A stretch of 64,000 nt of DNA from Candidula unifasciata. Lineage: Eukaryota; Mollusca; Gastropoda; Stylommatophora; Geomitridae. The stretch lies in the NCBI GenBank assembly GCA_905116865.2, contig CAJHNH020000566.1, positions 159,501 through 223,500 of the forward strand, in the 5' to 3' direction. The position numbers and the translations under genes were made by a program. Every line of letters starts with the position of its first letter. The first letter of the stretch is position 1. Shown piece after piece: positions 47,865 through 59,514 of the stretch. The notes below the pieces were generated by a model, which searched no databases, was not told where the DNA came from, and saw only the letters and a list, made by a program, of their open reading frames with translations.

Positions 47865-49071
47865 TGTAGCACAGCTCTCTTCTTTGTGGCGTACGTTGAT
47901 GTCACACCCAGGTTCGTCTTTAGGTTTGCTACCGGAGGTGTCGATTGGAAGGTTAAAGACGAGGAGAAAGATGGTCGTTCGATAGTGGTGGTGATTATGA
48001 TGATGATGTCTTGCTAGCTGCATGCCTTTCACGTGACTCTGGTGTTTGTACAATAAAATGGCTGGAAACAACAGTTCTCGTCTATGCTGTCTTTATTGTG
48101 ATACTTCAACAATGTCACAAATATATCAATGATATTCTGAATAGCGCTGTGTTCTCTCTATGGCTAAATACTCTTAGGTTCGCTTTGTGTTCTTCATCTT
48201 TAGTTACTTTGTTAACTGGTTCTAGTGTCTGTTACTGCCACCTGGCTTCTAGTGCTGTTTGGTATTAACAGCTTGATCGCCGACTCTAACATCTCTATAG
48301 TGTTCATAATGTGTCTCTGTTAACCATGGATCCATGAATCTTGTGTATCGTCTCTGTGGCTCGATGTCTTGTTTAATGTCTGCTCTCTGGTGACTGTCTT
48401 CGAGGTTCCATATGAACGGCTGCTCTCCTTTCAGTGTTGAGCTGGCATCGAGAATCATTGAGACTAGTCGCTCGTCCTCTGAGTCTCAACGACTGAAGGC
48501 TTCTAGTGTTGGGCTACCATCTCTACCACTGAAAGCTGTCTTGAGAGTCCATGTGACTGGCCTCTCCTCTCTTGAGTCTTGTGGACTGAAAAATTGCTAA
48601 AGTGCTTTGTTACTCGCTATTTATACTTGGATGCTGGAATGCTAGGTATTTGTTTTCTTATTGCTTTGTCTGCTTCTAGAATATTCTAGTACCCCTCAAC
48701 TTGTTTACTAGGTACGTTTTCGCGTGGGATTTTCTAAAAATATCTAAAGTGCATCGGATTTCATCATCCTATTCTTCGCAGATATAGTAGTTAAACTAAC
48801 AATTGAGGTCATAGAAGCTTCTAAAAAAACAAGGACAATTGTGTCTGCTTTGATAGGGCACGACAACAAGGTATTTACTAGTGAGACAAGGTTGGGTCAC
48901 ATTTCGCATTTCAAAACTTCTAGAAAGAAGGCCAAGACCAGACAACCTCAGTTTGATGTCAATAGCTTGTTTTGGCGGGAAAAGAAGACTCTGGATAGGG
49001 GAATGTCAAGGCTGCCAAAACTCGTTGATTTTCAGTACACCATAACTCTGCGTAATAACCCATTTCCTACA
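47865..49071 (-). mobile_element. LTR of a Ty3/gypsy-like element, minus strand
   Basis: Ends tgtagcac at 47865 and cctaca at 49071, inverted TGTAG..CTACA tips. The reverse complement aligns with the solo LTR at 3820-4875 (aagtataaata TATA box, gatgttagag, cagcactagaagcca, gaacctgggtgtgacat). On the minus strand it follows gypsy RNase H sequence at 49.2-49.8 kb, so it is probably the 3' LTR. Small frames inside are not genes. Confidence 0.8.
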
Positions 49072-49199
49072 AACAAGTAATGACTTAACTCTGTTACACT
49101 GGGCTGATTCTGTGTTCAGGTCTACATCATCTTCTTCGCGGAGGACATTTTTCTCAGTTAGTTTGTTCGAGTTGATCACATCATCTTTAAATGTATGAC

Positions 49200-49835
49200 C
49201 ATTAATCTCTGGTTCTACTTTATCTTTTTTTTCTGGGTCATCTTTGTATGGTATTCTGGACAGCAGGTCTGCACATGTATTCTGAGTTCAACTATGTACT
49301 CTATTCTGGTGCTGTATCCTTGTAGGTTCAGTGCCTATGTAATTATTTTTCTGTTCTTGACTGGTGCTTCTAACAAAGACTTCAGTGGTATACGGTTGTC
49401 TTGGTTACAAAGCTCGCATTGGGTAGATAATTGTTGAATTTCTGCAGGGTATATTTAATTGAGAAGGCTTTTTCCTCTATCCCAACCATTTTCTCTGGTT
49501 AGTGCAGCCTGTGTGACATGAAGTAGATTGGATTCTCATTCTTGATTCCAGGTACAGGAGACATCTCTTCTTCTGAACATAGTTGTGTTAGACAAGCTCT
49601 AATGCCTGTCAGATGTAACTATGTGTACCACAAGTTCTTGGTTTATATCTAAATTTGCTAACATTTGAACTACTTTCAGACTATTTTCAAAATAGTCAAA
49701 TACTCTTTAGCAATCTTCTGTTTACATGAATCTGGTGTATTATTTCTTCGTCAGGCCGATTACTGATTTTGCGATTTGTGAGGCGTTTGGAATTAAACAT
49801 CTGTAGTATCCTCATATCCCGATGAATCCTCTAAC
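49200..49835 (-). pseudogene. Ty3/gypsy pol: reverse transcriptase end and RNase H
   Basis: Minus strand, with stops: GYYRCLIPNASQIAKSVIGL (thumb of reverse transcriptase), FDYFENSLKVVQMLANLD, NPIYFMSHRL, then PLKSLLEAPVKNRKIIT and ALNLQGYSTRIEYI (RNase H end). It is followed after about 130 bases by the LTR at 49071, with no integrase between. Confidence 0.82.
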
Positions 49836-50379
49836 CGTTCTCACTATTGTTGACTTCCCTACCATGAACTACAGGATCAAGATCTGGAGGGCTTGTGCAC
49901 ACCTCAAGATAAGCTCAGATCTGAAGCACCCTTTCCACCACATGCTCTTCAGGAAAAGGGGCAATAGGCTTAAAAGGGGCAAATTCTGGCTGGGTAAGGC
50001 AGAGGATGACATGCAGGTTTGCAGCCTTACAAACATACATCCAGGTTAGGAGTGGATACTAGCGTCTAAAGCGCCAAATCTCACATTCTCATGTGTCGTG
50101 ACGCTCGATAGGAATTGTTGGAAGCAGAATCCACCTGTTGTCAATGCCGAGGTATGCGCGCTTATCGGTAACAACTCAGATGAAACAGATGTGATGATCT
50201 TCACAGACGGGTCCGTTATACGAAGACATAAGAAAGAGTGCATGGGCATTTACAGCTCGCTCTTCAGACAGAATAGTTAAGGAAGCCAGCGATGCCTTCT
50301 CCATGACCACCAGCAGCATGACGATGGAGGTGATAGAGGTGACACCGGCTTTCATGTGGCTGGGATCACAGGACTATTC

Positions 50380-50454
<75 letters not shown>

Positions 50455-50940
50455 CGTGTGGGTGGGTGGGTGGGGTGATTCCTTGAGCGATTCCTTGAGC
50501 ATGATCCTGCGGGTCGAGGCAGGCTGGTTACGCAGACAGTGGTTTGAGTCGTTGCAAAATTCTCGTCTGTGTGTGCAGTTACTTTCATATTCGTCCCAGG
50601 GCACGCAGGCGTTGTTGATAATGAGAGAGCTAATGGACTGGCAGGCGCTGCATTATTTGAAGATGGATCACGCAGACATTGTCGTTGCCCTCAGAGAGAT
50701 AGGACGTTCAGAGGATGTTGGAAGCAACGTGTCCACATCACTGCTAAGAATACGTGAATTGAGAGTAAAGATCGGCACAGCCAAGCATGAGAAGCACACT
50801 GGACGCACACGAAGTCTTGTTAACCAGCTTGGGACTGGTACTATTAACCGCACGACGCTGATGAATATGTTGAGAGGGAAATCTGAGCGCCTATGGGTGT
50901 GTACGGAGTTCTAAGAAGATGATCGCTTTTTTTAAAACTC
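49836..50940 (+). pseudogene. LINE 3' end with RNase H domain (I-group-like), copy 2
   Basis: Plus strand, several frames: MIFTDGSVIRRHKKECMGIY (TDGS of RNase H), SSMTMEVIEVTPAFMWLGSQ, LRRQWFESLQNSRL, VTFIFVPGHAGVVDNERANG (HxGVxxNExA motif with His kept), then DIVVALREIGRSED to 50914. A long GT microsatellite (50383-50469) replaces residues of the RNase H. It separates two pieces of the gypsy pol, so it probably inserted into it. Confidence 0.85.
50383..50469. repeat. (GT)n microsatellite inside LINE RNase H
   Basis: About 40 GT dinucleotides followed by gggtgggtgggtggg. Confidence 0.95.
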
Positions 50941-51082
50941 ATATCTAGTGACATGAATGCACCATCAGTCTGATCTTGCTTCAAACGTTGTAAAATATAT
51001 TGATTTGTTCAACAGTCTCAAAATATCCTCGATTTCTGGCAGTGGATATGAAATGCTCTTGATTATTGACCTGTGCGATGTC

Positions 51083-51236
51083 CATGTACCTCACACAACT
51101 TGTACTGCGCCTGTCTTACATATACCTCACACAGCTTGTACTGCGCCTGTCTTACATGTACCTCACACAACTTGTACTGCGCCTGTCTTACATGTACCTC
51201 ACACAACTTTTACTGTGCCTGTCTTACACGTACCCC
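51083..51236. repeat. 36-bp tandem repeat, four copies
   Basis: Units tgtacctcacacaacttgta then ctgcgcctgtcttaca, in the LINE 3' region. Followed by a C run at 51341-51354. Confidence 0.9.
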
Positions 51237-51469
51237 AAACCGGTCAAGCTATTCTTCAAGTATTCTTCTTAATGTTGTGTGTGCATATACTATACCTCCA
51301 ATGGGCTTAACCCTTTACATATCAATATACTTTTTTATCCACCCCCCCCCCCCTTCCCCTACCACTTTCCTCCAGCAAACAGGACTCTCACTGAACCTGA
51401 TGACTGTTATGCCCAGCACATGATGATGTGTAATTTATAGGTTGTATGCCTAACATAAACAATATATTT

Positions 51470-52165
51470 CACACATCATTTTAAGCATATTAAATATTTC
51501 GTTATTTCGATAGTCAAAATAAAATCTTTGAGAGCCATCTTTCTTAGTAACAGTAACTATGGGTGATTACCAAGGTGATCTGAATCTAGGGATTATTCCT
51601 GCCTCCAGCATGTCTTCTATAGCGTTCTACCCTATTTATCAGTTCTTTAATGTAGTTCTGTATGGTTTCAGGTGATTGGTTCATGATCTCCCGTGTCTGT
51701 TTCCATCCGCACACTTTCTGTTCTCTTTGTCATTTCAGACAAAATCATAGTGGTATTTCACCACAAACCACTGCAGTGTTGACTTTTATTTGGGGTTTGA
51801 TTTTAACTGTTTCGGAAACTCTTCTTTTCTCTCATCATTGACACGTAGATCTCGTCCACTGTTTAGGTTAATAATCTCCTCTTGAGACTGCTTAATATAT
51901 TGGATTGGCACCTTTCCGTCTTTCCAGTGTTATATTGCGCTATGAGGAGACATTGGACTCACAGCCCATGGCTATGGCGAGTGTGATAGCAAGACACGCC
52001 CGTGTCAAGAAAAGTCTTCCACAATGATAGCATAGGATTTAAGGACCATTGTTGTCAACATTTGTGTTTAATCCTGCAATCTTTTCTTCCTTCACTATCA
52101 TTCCCTTCCTGATATGCCCTTTTCACACAAAACGGTCCATGGCATTTAGTTCTCATGAGTCCACC
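51470..52165 (-). pseudogene. Ty3/gypsy pol: protease-like site and reverse transcriptase start
   Basis: Minus strand: KTFLDTGVSCYHT with a DTG triad resembling retropepsin, and further on AIEDMLEAGIIPRFRSPW, stop, SPIVTVTKKDGSQRFYFDYR, the standard start of gypsy reverse transcriptase. The core with the catalytic YxDD is missing between here and 49.8 kb. Same strand as the 49.2-49.8 kb piece and the LTR. Confidence 0.78.
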
Positions 52166-52167
52166 TT

Positions 52168-53600
52168 AAGGGGTCACTACATGGAATTTTTTGTTAATTT
52201 GTGACAAAAATATCACTTTTTCAATTAGTTCGTTTTTGTAAAGTTCGACATTCGTAGAATAGATTACATACAAGATTTGTGTCATTTGTGAACAATATAG
52301 CGTTGAAAAGTTGATGCTAAAGACACCACCCCATGTATTTTTTTGGGATAAAATAAATTTTGTACCACAAAATAGCAATGTTTGACTCATAGCAACAGCT
52401 GTTTCCAAATATTATTATAGGGCATGTTATATATCATTTTTACCGCCGTCCAAATACCTTTTCATTTCTCTATATACGGAAGCACCTGCGAGCTTTGCCG
52501 ACAATATACGAAACTAATAGAATCATAGCCATACCAACATTTCATTGGCTCTATTATTTGGCAGCATTTGATTGGTACCTATAAGACATTTCCTTGACGA
52601 CGAATATCATACGCAGGCGCAGAGCGTGGGTTTCCCCAATGTTTGTTGTTGTGCTGATTCATCTCCATCGCATTTTGAAGTTCTGACGGCTGGTGTTTTA
52701 ATTAAGATTATTATATACGCTTTCATTATGACAAGAAAAGGATTTGTGTTTGGACAAAAAAAGAGATATAAAAAGCCTAGAGGAATTCATGCAAGGAAAC
52801 TTAGGGAATCTTTGAATCTGAGGTAATTTTTCTACCTCTAAAATTAAATTTATGATGTCGTTTTCACGTTTCGCTTTTATTTCGTCTCGATCACCATTAA
52901 ATTAATGCCATGCTGGTAATGTGATCGATGCTAATTTAATGCTTCTTTTATTTTTGTGTTCCAGCTCTACTTTGGAAAATGAAGCAGGGAGTGTTAGGTG
53001 GATTCTTCCACATGATGAGCACTGACAAGGCACCCAACCACAGACTCTGTCCAGAGGGTGAAAATTCTTGGTGTCCCTTCCAGAGAGCCATGAAGACAGG
53101 TTTGCACCAAAAACATCGGCCAACATTTTCCTCGCAAGTTGGCAGCATCATCTACCCTGTTGTGAAAAGGTTGACAGACCCAGATCTTCTTCAACGCTGT
53201 GCTAAAATGAGCACTCAGAATGCCAATAAAAGCTTTAATGCATTGATTTGGCAGCGCTGTCCTAAAACAACATTTGCTTCGATGTCAGCAGTGGAGACAG
53301 CAACTTCCCTTGCCACTCTGTCTTTCAACTGTGGTCCTATAGGCCTGAAAATGGTATTTGACCAAATGGGACTGGAATGGGGACTTACAAACAACTTGTA
53401 TGCTACAAGAATGCTGAAGAGAAAGTATTATGATTCCAAAAAACAAACGTTAAGTCTTTCGAAGTGGAAGAGGAAAAACCAGAAAAAACGGCGACTCGAA
53501 CAAGAACACCAGCATGATGTAACAGAAGGCATAACCTATGTTGCTGGTGGATTTAATTGTTAGATTTATGTGACATTTTCTGTGGATATGATGCAGAATA
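52168..53600 (+). mobile_element. Mutator-like DNA transposon remnant
   Basis: Begins where gypsy sequence stops (ggggtcactacatggaattt). It contains a small basic first exon-like piece, MTRKGFVFGQKKRYKKPR at about 52728-52826 ending at a possible donor (ctgag|gtaatt), and the transposase end at 52979-53563 after a possible acceptor (gtgttccag at 52955-52963). No second terminal repeat was found before the LINE at 53.69 kb. Confidence 0.6.
52979..53563 (+). pseudogene. Mutator-like transposase C-terminal region
   Basis: 194 codons open to a stop. Family features: HRLCPEGENSWCPFQRAM (HxxCPxGxxSWC), then LLQRCAKMSTQNANKSFNAL and IWQRCPKTTFAS (TQNxNESFNxxxWxxxPK, with K for the usual E), FNCGPIGLKMVFDQMG, a Lys/Arg-rich coiled tail, and the ending EGITYVAGGFN. 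The DDE core that should precede it is absent, so it cannot be a working transposase. The TxN and SFN motifs match Mutator-type proteins common in invertebrate genomes. Confidence 0.78.
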
Positions 53601-53689
53601 CAACAGACAGGGTAAGAACACTTTATTTCTTTATTAATTATATTTTAAGTGACCTGTATCCTTCATGTCCCGCTTGCACACATCGTTTA

Positions 53690-54870
53690 ACCATAGTAGA
53701 GGTCAACGTCGACATCTTCTAACTGTCTTTAATTCACCATAAAGGATGTCCTTTGGGACTCTGCCATTCTCCATTCTCCAGGTGTGACCCAGCCACCTGA
53801 GCCTTCGTAGACTGAGCATGGAAAAAGACTGTTGTAGTGCCTGCTCTTTCCAGTACCTCAGTGTTTGTGATTTTGTCCTGCCACTTAATGCCAAGTATTT
53901 TTCTTAGGCATCGCATATTAAAGCTATTTAGCTGTCTCTCCTAATGCAAAAAGGTTGACTAAATTTCACTGCCGTAAAGCAGAGTGCTGAGATCACAAGC
54001 CTGATAGACAAGGGTTTTTGTTTCAATTGTCAGCTTTCTGTTCTCCCAAAATCTCTTTGTCAATTTGCTCATTGTTGTTGCTGCCTTACCTATCCTGGTG
54101 TTGATTTCTTGGTTCAGCGATAGTTTGCTTTTCACTGTGGAACCCAGATAGGTAAAATGGTCTACTGTCTTGAGCTCTTCACCATCAATGTAGACTGTAG
54201 GTCTATCATTAACATCTTGCACCACAACCTTTGTCTTCTTTTTGCTGACTGTTAGTCCAAATTCTCAGCTTGCATCGGCAAAGGCAGATAGTAAACATTG
54301 CAGCTCCTCGTCTGCGTGGGTGGTTATTGCGGCATCATCTGCAAACAGCAGCTCTCTGATAAGTACCTTTCTTATCCTGGTTTGTGCCTTCAGCCTGCGA
54401 GAATTGTAAAGGCTGCCGTCAGTTCGAGAATGAATGAATAAATCACCCTCCTGATCTCGAAAGGCATGTGTCAAAAGAAGTATATTCCAAAGAGGGTAGG
54501 AGCAAGAACAAACCCCTGCTTGACTCCATTTTTTTTATTACACACTTCTTCGATGTTGCATCCTCAAAGTGTATTGTACCTTTCCTACTTGTGTGGAGCG
54601 ACTCAATAATGCGCAGTAGAGTAGGTGGACACCCGGTCTTCTTAAGTGTGTTGAACAGAGCTTTTCGACTAACCAAATCAGTTGCATTGGTAAGATCAAT
54701 AAAAGCAACATACAGTGGTTGATTTTGTTCACGGCATTTTTCCTGTAACCGCAAATGAAAACGTCATGTAAGTCGTAGATCGGTTCCCACGAAAGCCACA
54801 CTGGGACTCTAGGTAAACGCGGTCTCCCAGGATCTGGAGTCTTCACAGAACGATTCTCGCAAGTACTTTT
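53690..54870 (-). mobile_element. LINE C: reverse transcriptase to C-terminus, frameshifted
   Basis: Minus strand in five pieces: LQEKCREQNQPLYVAFIDLT then NATDLVSRKALFNTLKKTGC (usual KAFDxVxR has N-A-T-D), ELLFADDAAITTHADEELQ (intact FADD), HFTYLGSTVKSKLSLNQEIN, TLLYGSEI and RWLGHTWRMENGRVPKDILY. The 5' end is truncated at about 54870. A 22-base T/C stretch and frameshifts show decay. Confidence 0.9.
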
Positions 54871-54875
54871 CCAAC

Positions 54876-55123
54876 AGTCATCATCATCATCGTGTAGCAG
54901 GTCCTTTGCAGAACGTCGCTCTCATCACAGTTTGCCTGTAAGAAACTCGGTCTCTTGCCAGTTCTCCCGCCTCATGAACTTTCACACTCAAGGAGTCACT
55001 TATATCCTGTGCCCATCTTCGTGTCGGTCGGCCTCTCCCCCTCCTTCCTGGTACCATACCTTCTGCTATAATTTTTTCCAATCCGTCGTGGCGCTTGATA
55101 TGACCAAAATATTTCAACTTTCG
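54876..55123 (-). mobile_element. LINE D: 3' terminal fragment
   Basis: Minus strand: RKLKYFGHIKRHDGLEKIIA, GRRGRGRPTRRWAQDISDSL and a (TGA)n tail, seen as tcatcatcatcatcg at 54879. Joins head to head with the plus-strand fragment at 55125. Confidence 0.88.
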
Positions 55124-55124
55124 A

Positions 55125-55455
55125 GAAAAGATAAGAGATAAGATCAGGAATGAGATCATAAGAGAACAAGTCGGCACAGAACCAATTCTGGATTACATAC
55201 AAAGACAGCAAGTGAAATGGTTTGCCCACTTAGAGAGAATGCCTTGTGACACCATACCATACAAAGCATACATGGAAAGAGAAGAAGGACGTAGATCACG
55301 GGGTAGACCAAGAACGAGATGGAAGGATAACATCAGAGAAACTCTACAACAGCACGATGTGCCTATGGTCGAGGCAGCCAGAATAGCTAGAAACAGAACC
55401 TTTTATCTCCCTCGACACCCGCAGCGGTAAAAGAAGTGAAGAAGAAGAAGAGAAA
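55125..55455 (+). mobile_element. LINE E: 3' terminal fragment
   Basis: Plus strand: EPILDYIQRQQVKWFAHLER, GRRSRGRPRTRWKDNIRETL, then a stop and an aagaagaagaagag tail at 55433. Confidence 0.88.
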
Positions 55456-55479
55456 AGATGCTGTTTATTAGCCAATCTT

Positions 55480-56560
55480 CCTTAATGTTTAGATTTTTTT
55501 AAGATGTCAATATTTCTCATATTCTTTGTCCAAGATATTCTGAGAATCTTTCTATAGCATTTCAGCTCAAAAGCCCCTATTCTCTTTCTTAAGGACTGAG
55601 AGATAGTCCACGACTCACATCCGTATGTAGCCACAGGGAAGATGCATGCTCTCAAAATTCTAATTTTTATCTCCTTGCTGGTGCTTAACCATAGACTTTT
55701 AGGGCTATTCAATCTTTGCATTGCTATGGCCATCCTCCTTTTAATTTCTGTCGAACAGTTTCCATTGTTGTGACTGCAACAGTACACAGCAGTAATATTT
55801 CTTTGTAGTTATTGCAGTCACTGCGATCACCCTTCTTCTCGTACATAGTTATGATGCTTGAGTCTCTGAAGTTTTGCGGAATCTGTCTCTCTTGCCAACA
55901 GAGTGTTATTAACTGATGAATGTGTGTGGTTAGAATGTCTTTCCCACTCCTGGTGATCTCAATAGGAATTCCATCTCTGCCTGGGGCTTTCCCAGAAGCC
56001 AGTTCATCAATAGCATTGCTAGCTTCTTCAACTGTTGGAAATGTGTCCAGATAGTCATGGTATTAGGAGCATCATGTTTTAGCTTAGTATCAACTGAGTA
56101 CAGCTCCAGATAATGTTCCACCATCTATCTAGATGCTTTTTCTTGTCATTAATAATCTCCCCATTCAAATTCTTTAGTGGTGCACTTTTTAAAATAGTAG
56201 TGCTGATGGCCTTCTTGATCCCCTCATACATGCCTCTAACATTAGCACTACTGCTAGCATTTTGAATGCTTTCACATAACTGGATCCAGTAGTCTTTGGC
56301 ACACTGCCTAGCTACATTTTACAAATGATTTCTAGCTGCTCTTAATTCAGTGAGAGTGTTTCTTGTTGTTCTTTTCTTGTTTATGAGGAGTATTACCTTT
56401 CTGCTGTCAATTAAAGATTGCAGTGTCTGGCCATTTGCTTCAAACCAGTCCTTACTTCTATGTTCTCTAGTTCCATAGACTTACACAGCTATTTTGTAAA
56501 CAGTCTTCTAAATTACATCCCAATTTAGGCTTGCTGTCGAGGTATCCTGGATATCAGTGA
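55480..56560 (-). mobile_element. LINE F: broken reverse transcriptase with internal deletion
   Basis: Minus strand: ASNAIDELASGKAPGRDGIP (the GKAPGxDGI motif), TLCWQERQIPQNFRDSSIIT, MYEKKGDRSDCNNYK, then directly STEIKRRMAIAMQRLNS and [25 protein letters not shown]. The polymerase core with both catalytic blocks is deleted between. Upstream (56160-56530) only scattered traces remain. Confidence 0.86.
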
Positions 56561-56748
56561 AAGCATCTTCAAGCTGTTGTTGAGACTCAAAACACTTCTC
56601 AGGGTCTTTATATTGGGAAATGTTTCACATAAAGATATATTTGCTTTTTTTTTTTTCAAAGTGAAAATTCTCTTTGGTTTTATCCGAACTCTTGCAGCAA
56701 TTAAGCAATTGTCAATACAACAGTCAGCGCTGTGGTAGCTGCGAGTTA

Positions 56749-56955
<207 letters not shown>

Positions 56956-57019
56956 ATATATAAACATATAAAAACATAATGTGCATTATTGATAAAATGC
57001 AATTAGGCCTGAAAGATGA

Positions 57020-57110
57020 GTGCTTGGAAGGGCTGAATGTAAGACGGGCCAGCGTGCCCAATTTGTACCCTTTGAAAATAAAGTTTGTTCGTTGTCTATG
57101 TGACACTTGT
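57020..57110. repeat. Dispersed repeat, copy 2
   Basis: ggccagcgtgcccaatttgt then accctttgaaaataaagttt matches 41985-42050. Confidence 0.7.
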
Positions 57111-57760
57111 GTGACAAGCATCTGTAAAATTTCATGCCCAAGTTTTACGTGGTGTCTGTTCTCTCGATGTCCACACCACACATGCTTACGATGGTCGTTG
57201 TTATACTGATAATGTGAGTATTCAGAGAGACCCAAGTTAAGGAGGCCTTGAACGGGTTCACTTGTGCTCTTTTTTCCATTGCTTTGTGCACACGGTGATT
57301 CCTGCTGTGTACACACCAGCGGCAATGAGATCCCTGGGGGAGACCTATTAGGACTCGTTGAGGTTTCAATGCGCATGCACCACATCGAAGCGACACGGCT
57401 CTTTCGAATAGTGCTGTTGCGATCCACTTGACACATCTATCTGCATATCCAACAGCAGTCTGATGAGCACGTTGTACGGGACGCTGTTGAACACATCTTC
57501 TAAGTCAAAAGCAGCAGCAGCAATTCAATTCCCTCCTGTAAAATACTGCAACATTGTACCATGTATCTCTCCCTAGTCTGTACCCACCTAGTGTAGCGGA
57601 CAATAGACTACCTGACTCCAATGTTTGGGTCAACGTTCTGGCCACGATTTCTTTCCATGTGTTTTCCTACAGAGTTCTGAAGTGTGATGCTTCTGTAGCC
57701 ATTTATTCTTCCGTGGTTTTTCCTTGGCTTAGGAAGTAGAAGTGTCACGTGCCTCCAGAA
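57111..57760 (-). pseudogene. LINE reverse transcriptase fragment (I/Jockey-like)
   Basis: Minus strand with many breaks: INGYRSITLQNSVGKHMER, then FDLEDVFNSVPYNVLIRLLL (catalytic Asp block), and [10 protein letters not shown] (the G-LPQGS motif). Confidence 0.75.
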
Positions 57761-58560
57761 AACTCTCCACAAACTTCAGAGCAGAACAGCAAACAATTGA
57801 TGCAGTCAAAGTGCTCGAGGAAAGAGAAATTAAAAACGAAAAAAATAATGTTCCTGTGTGACTGTATGTCAGTCCTCCAGGCGACTCAGAGGAATCTACG
57901 AGAGAACATAGAGAGATAATTGACCTGCCAGCTAAACAGACACAGAAAACAATTAAATCGATCTCCAGCGAATCCAAATCACTGCCGCATATCAGGAAAT
58001 GAATTAGACTTGCAAAAAGTAGAACTAAATAGAAACAACACGCCCATTCATTGTCATAACCAGAAATCAAAACACTTATCAGGGGAAAATACAGGGCATT
58101 TTAGAGAGAAAAAACCAACAGTAAACATTCACAAGATGCCATCAGCAATAAAAAGTAACATTCAACAATTTTCCGTCTACGAATAGGAAAATGCATGCTC
58201 AACTATCACATGCTTAAAATAAAGACCGTATGGTCCCTACAGTATCGTATGGACTTGAAAACAGACTTTAAAAAGACTGACTTTTGCACTGGAGTCTATT
58301 AATGAGCGCATCTTCTGTCAGCTCACTGTGACCCTACACAAACTTATCTCTGGCTGAGCTTGGTGTTTAATTGTGAGAAACTGTTCTATGTCTCTGGAGG
58401 CTTATATTCTTTTGAAACAGCATGTCTTGTTTTTGATCGTCAACTATGTCCTGTTGAACTTGTGTGTCATTGTTAGAAGCCTGAATTTTGTTCTCACTGT
58501 GCTCAGCTCCGTTTAGGGAGTGGGTTTCTCGTTTCCAACTCGTGCTGTGTTGTTCTGACT
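57761..58560. other. Unrecognised sequence
   Basis: Short frames (for example 57920-58186) show no motif. Probably decayed transposon. Confidence 0.4.
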
Positions 58561-58569
58561 TAACTGTCT

Positions 58570-59514
58570 GCTCGCATCTTCTTTTAATGTAGCTCTAGTT
58601 TTCTACCAGAGCTTGCCTCCTCTTGTAGATCGGGTTTGCTATTCGCGCAATCCATCCAGATTGGCATAATCTGAATATGTTGACCTGGTTGGCCATATCT
58701 GTAACTGACGACCAATGCTGTAGTAGGTCTGTTTATTGAGCGGCAGTCTTTAGCTTTGTGTCTTTATTTGTTTTTGTTTTGATTGCACGTAAATCTAATG
58801 ATTTCTGTATTTCCCTTCTGCAGATAGCGTTGTTGACTTTTTGTTTCCTCCAGTTTGGCCTATAGTGTCCAGTCTCCACTGGTTCTACTGTTATTAGTGA
58901 CTCTCTAAGTCTCTGGCTATTCTGAGGCGAAATCTTCTTCCCAGTCCCTCTTCTGCTATGGCTGAATTTCGTCGGATTCTCACGCATAAGTTTGTATTTC
59001 ATCCCATCTGAATGCAACTTATCAGTGAGGATACAAATTAAACAGGTTCCTTTTCTTCTCCTTTAATGTCCTACGAGGAAAGTTTCTTCAGCTAGGTTTA
59101 CTAGTCTGTGCGAAAAACAAAGTTGAACATTTCTGTTCTCTTTGTTATTTTGCCTGCCTCAGCATCAAGAAGGCATACTAAGAATCAGTAATCTTCGCAG
59201 ACAGTCAGGCTGAGTCATTTGCCAAATTTTGAAAACCATTTTTTTAAACAGTAAATTTGTCTACGTTGTCGGTCGTTACCCTGCTGTTTCAGAGATAAAT
59301 CTAATATGCCCACCACTTTTTGCACTTCGCTGAGAATTCGCTGCATTGTGTATTCTTCTCCACGTTTTGCCATTCAAAAATCATTATTAATTACTGTTAA
59401 TCGCGGTTGACCTCTATTATTCACTTTATCATTTAATGCCTACTCTAAATGATGTTTATTTCCTCAGTTTAATCTGTCTGATTCAATCATCACAATTTAA
59501 TCTTCTCAATTGCA
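58570..59514. other. Unrecognised, possible transposon ORF remnant on the minus strand
   Basis: The minus-strand open stretch 59017-58733 (RESLITVEPVETGHYRPNWR) and its continuation CQSGWIARIANPIYKRRQ look transposon-like (basic, repeated elsewhere in such genomes) but I cannot assign a family. Confidence 0.35.

Noticed and set aside
48011..49080. Small frames of 60-86 codons
   Set aside because: They lie within the LTR that matches the solo LTR at 3.8-4.9 kb.
52166..52408. 80-codon minus-strand frame
   Set aside because: AT-rich, no motif; probably within the Mutator-like element's end.
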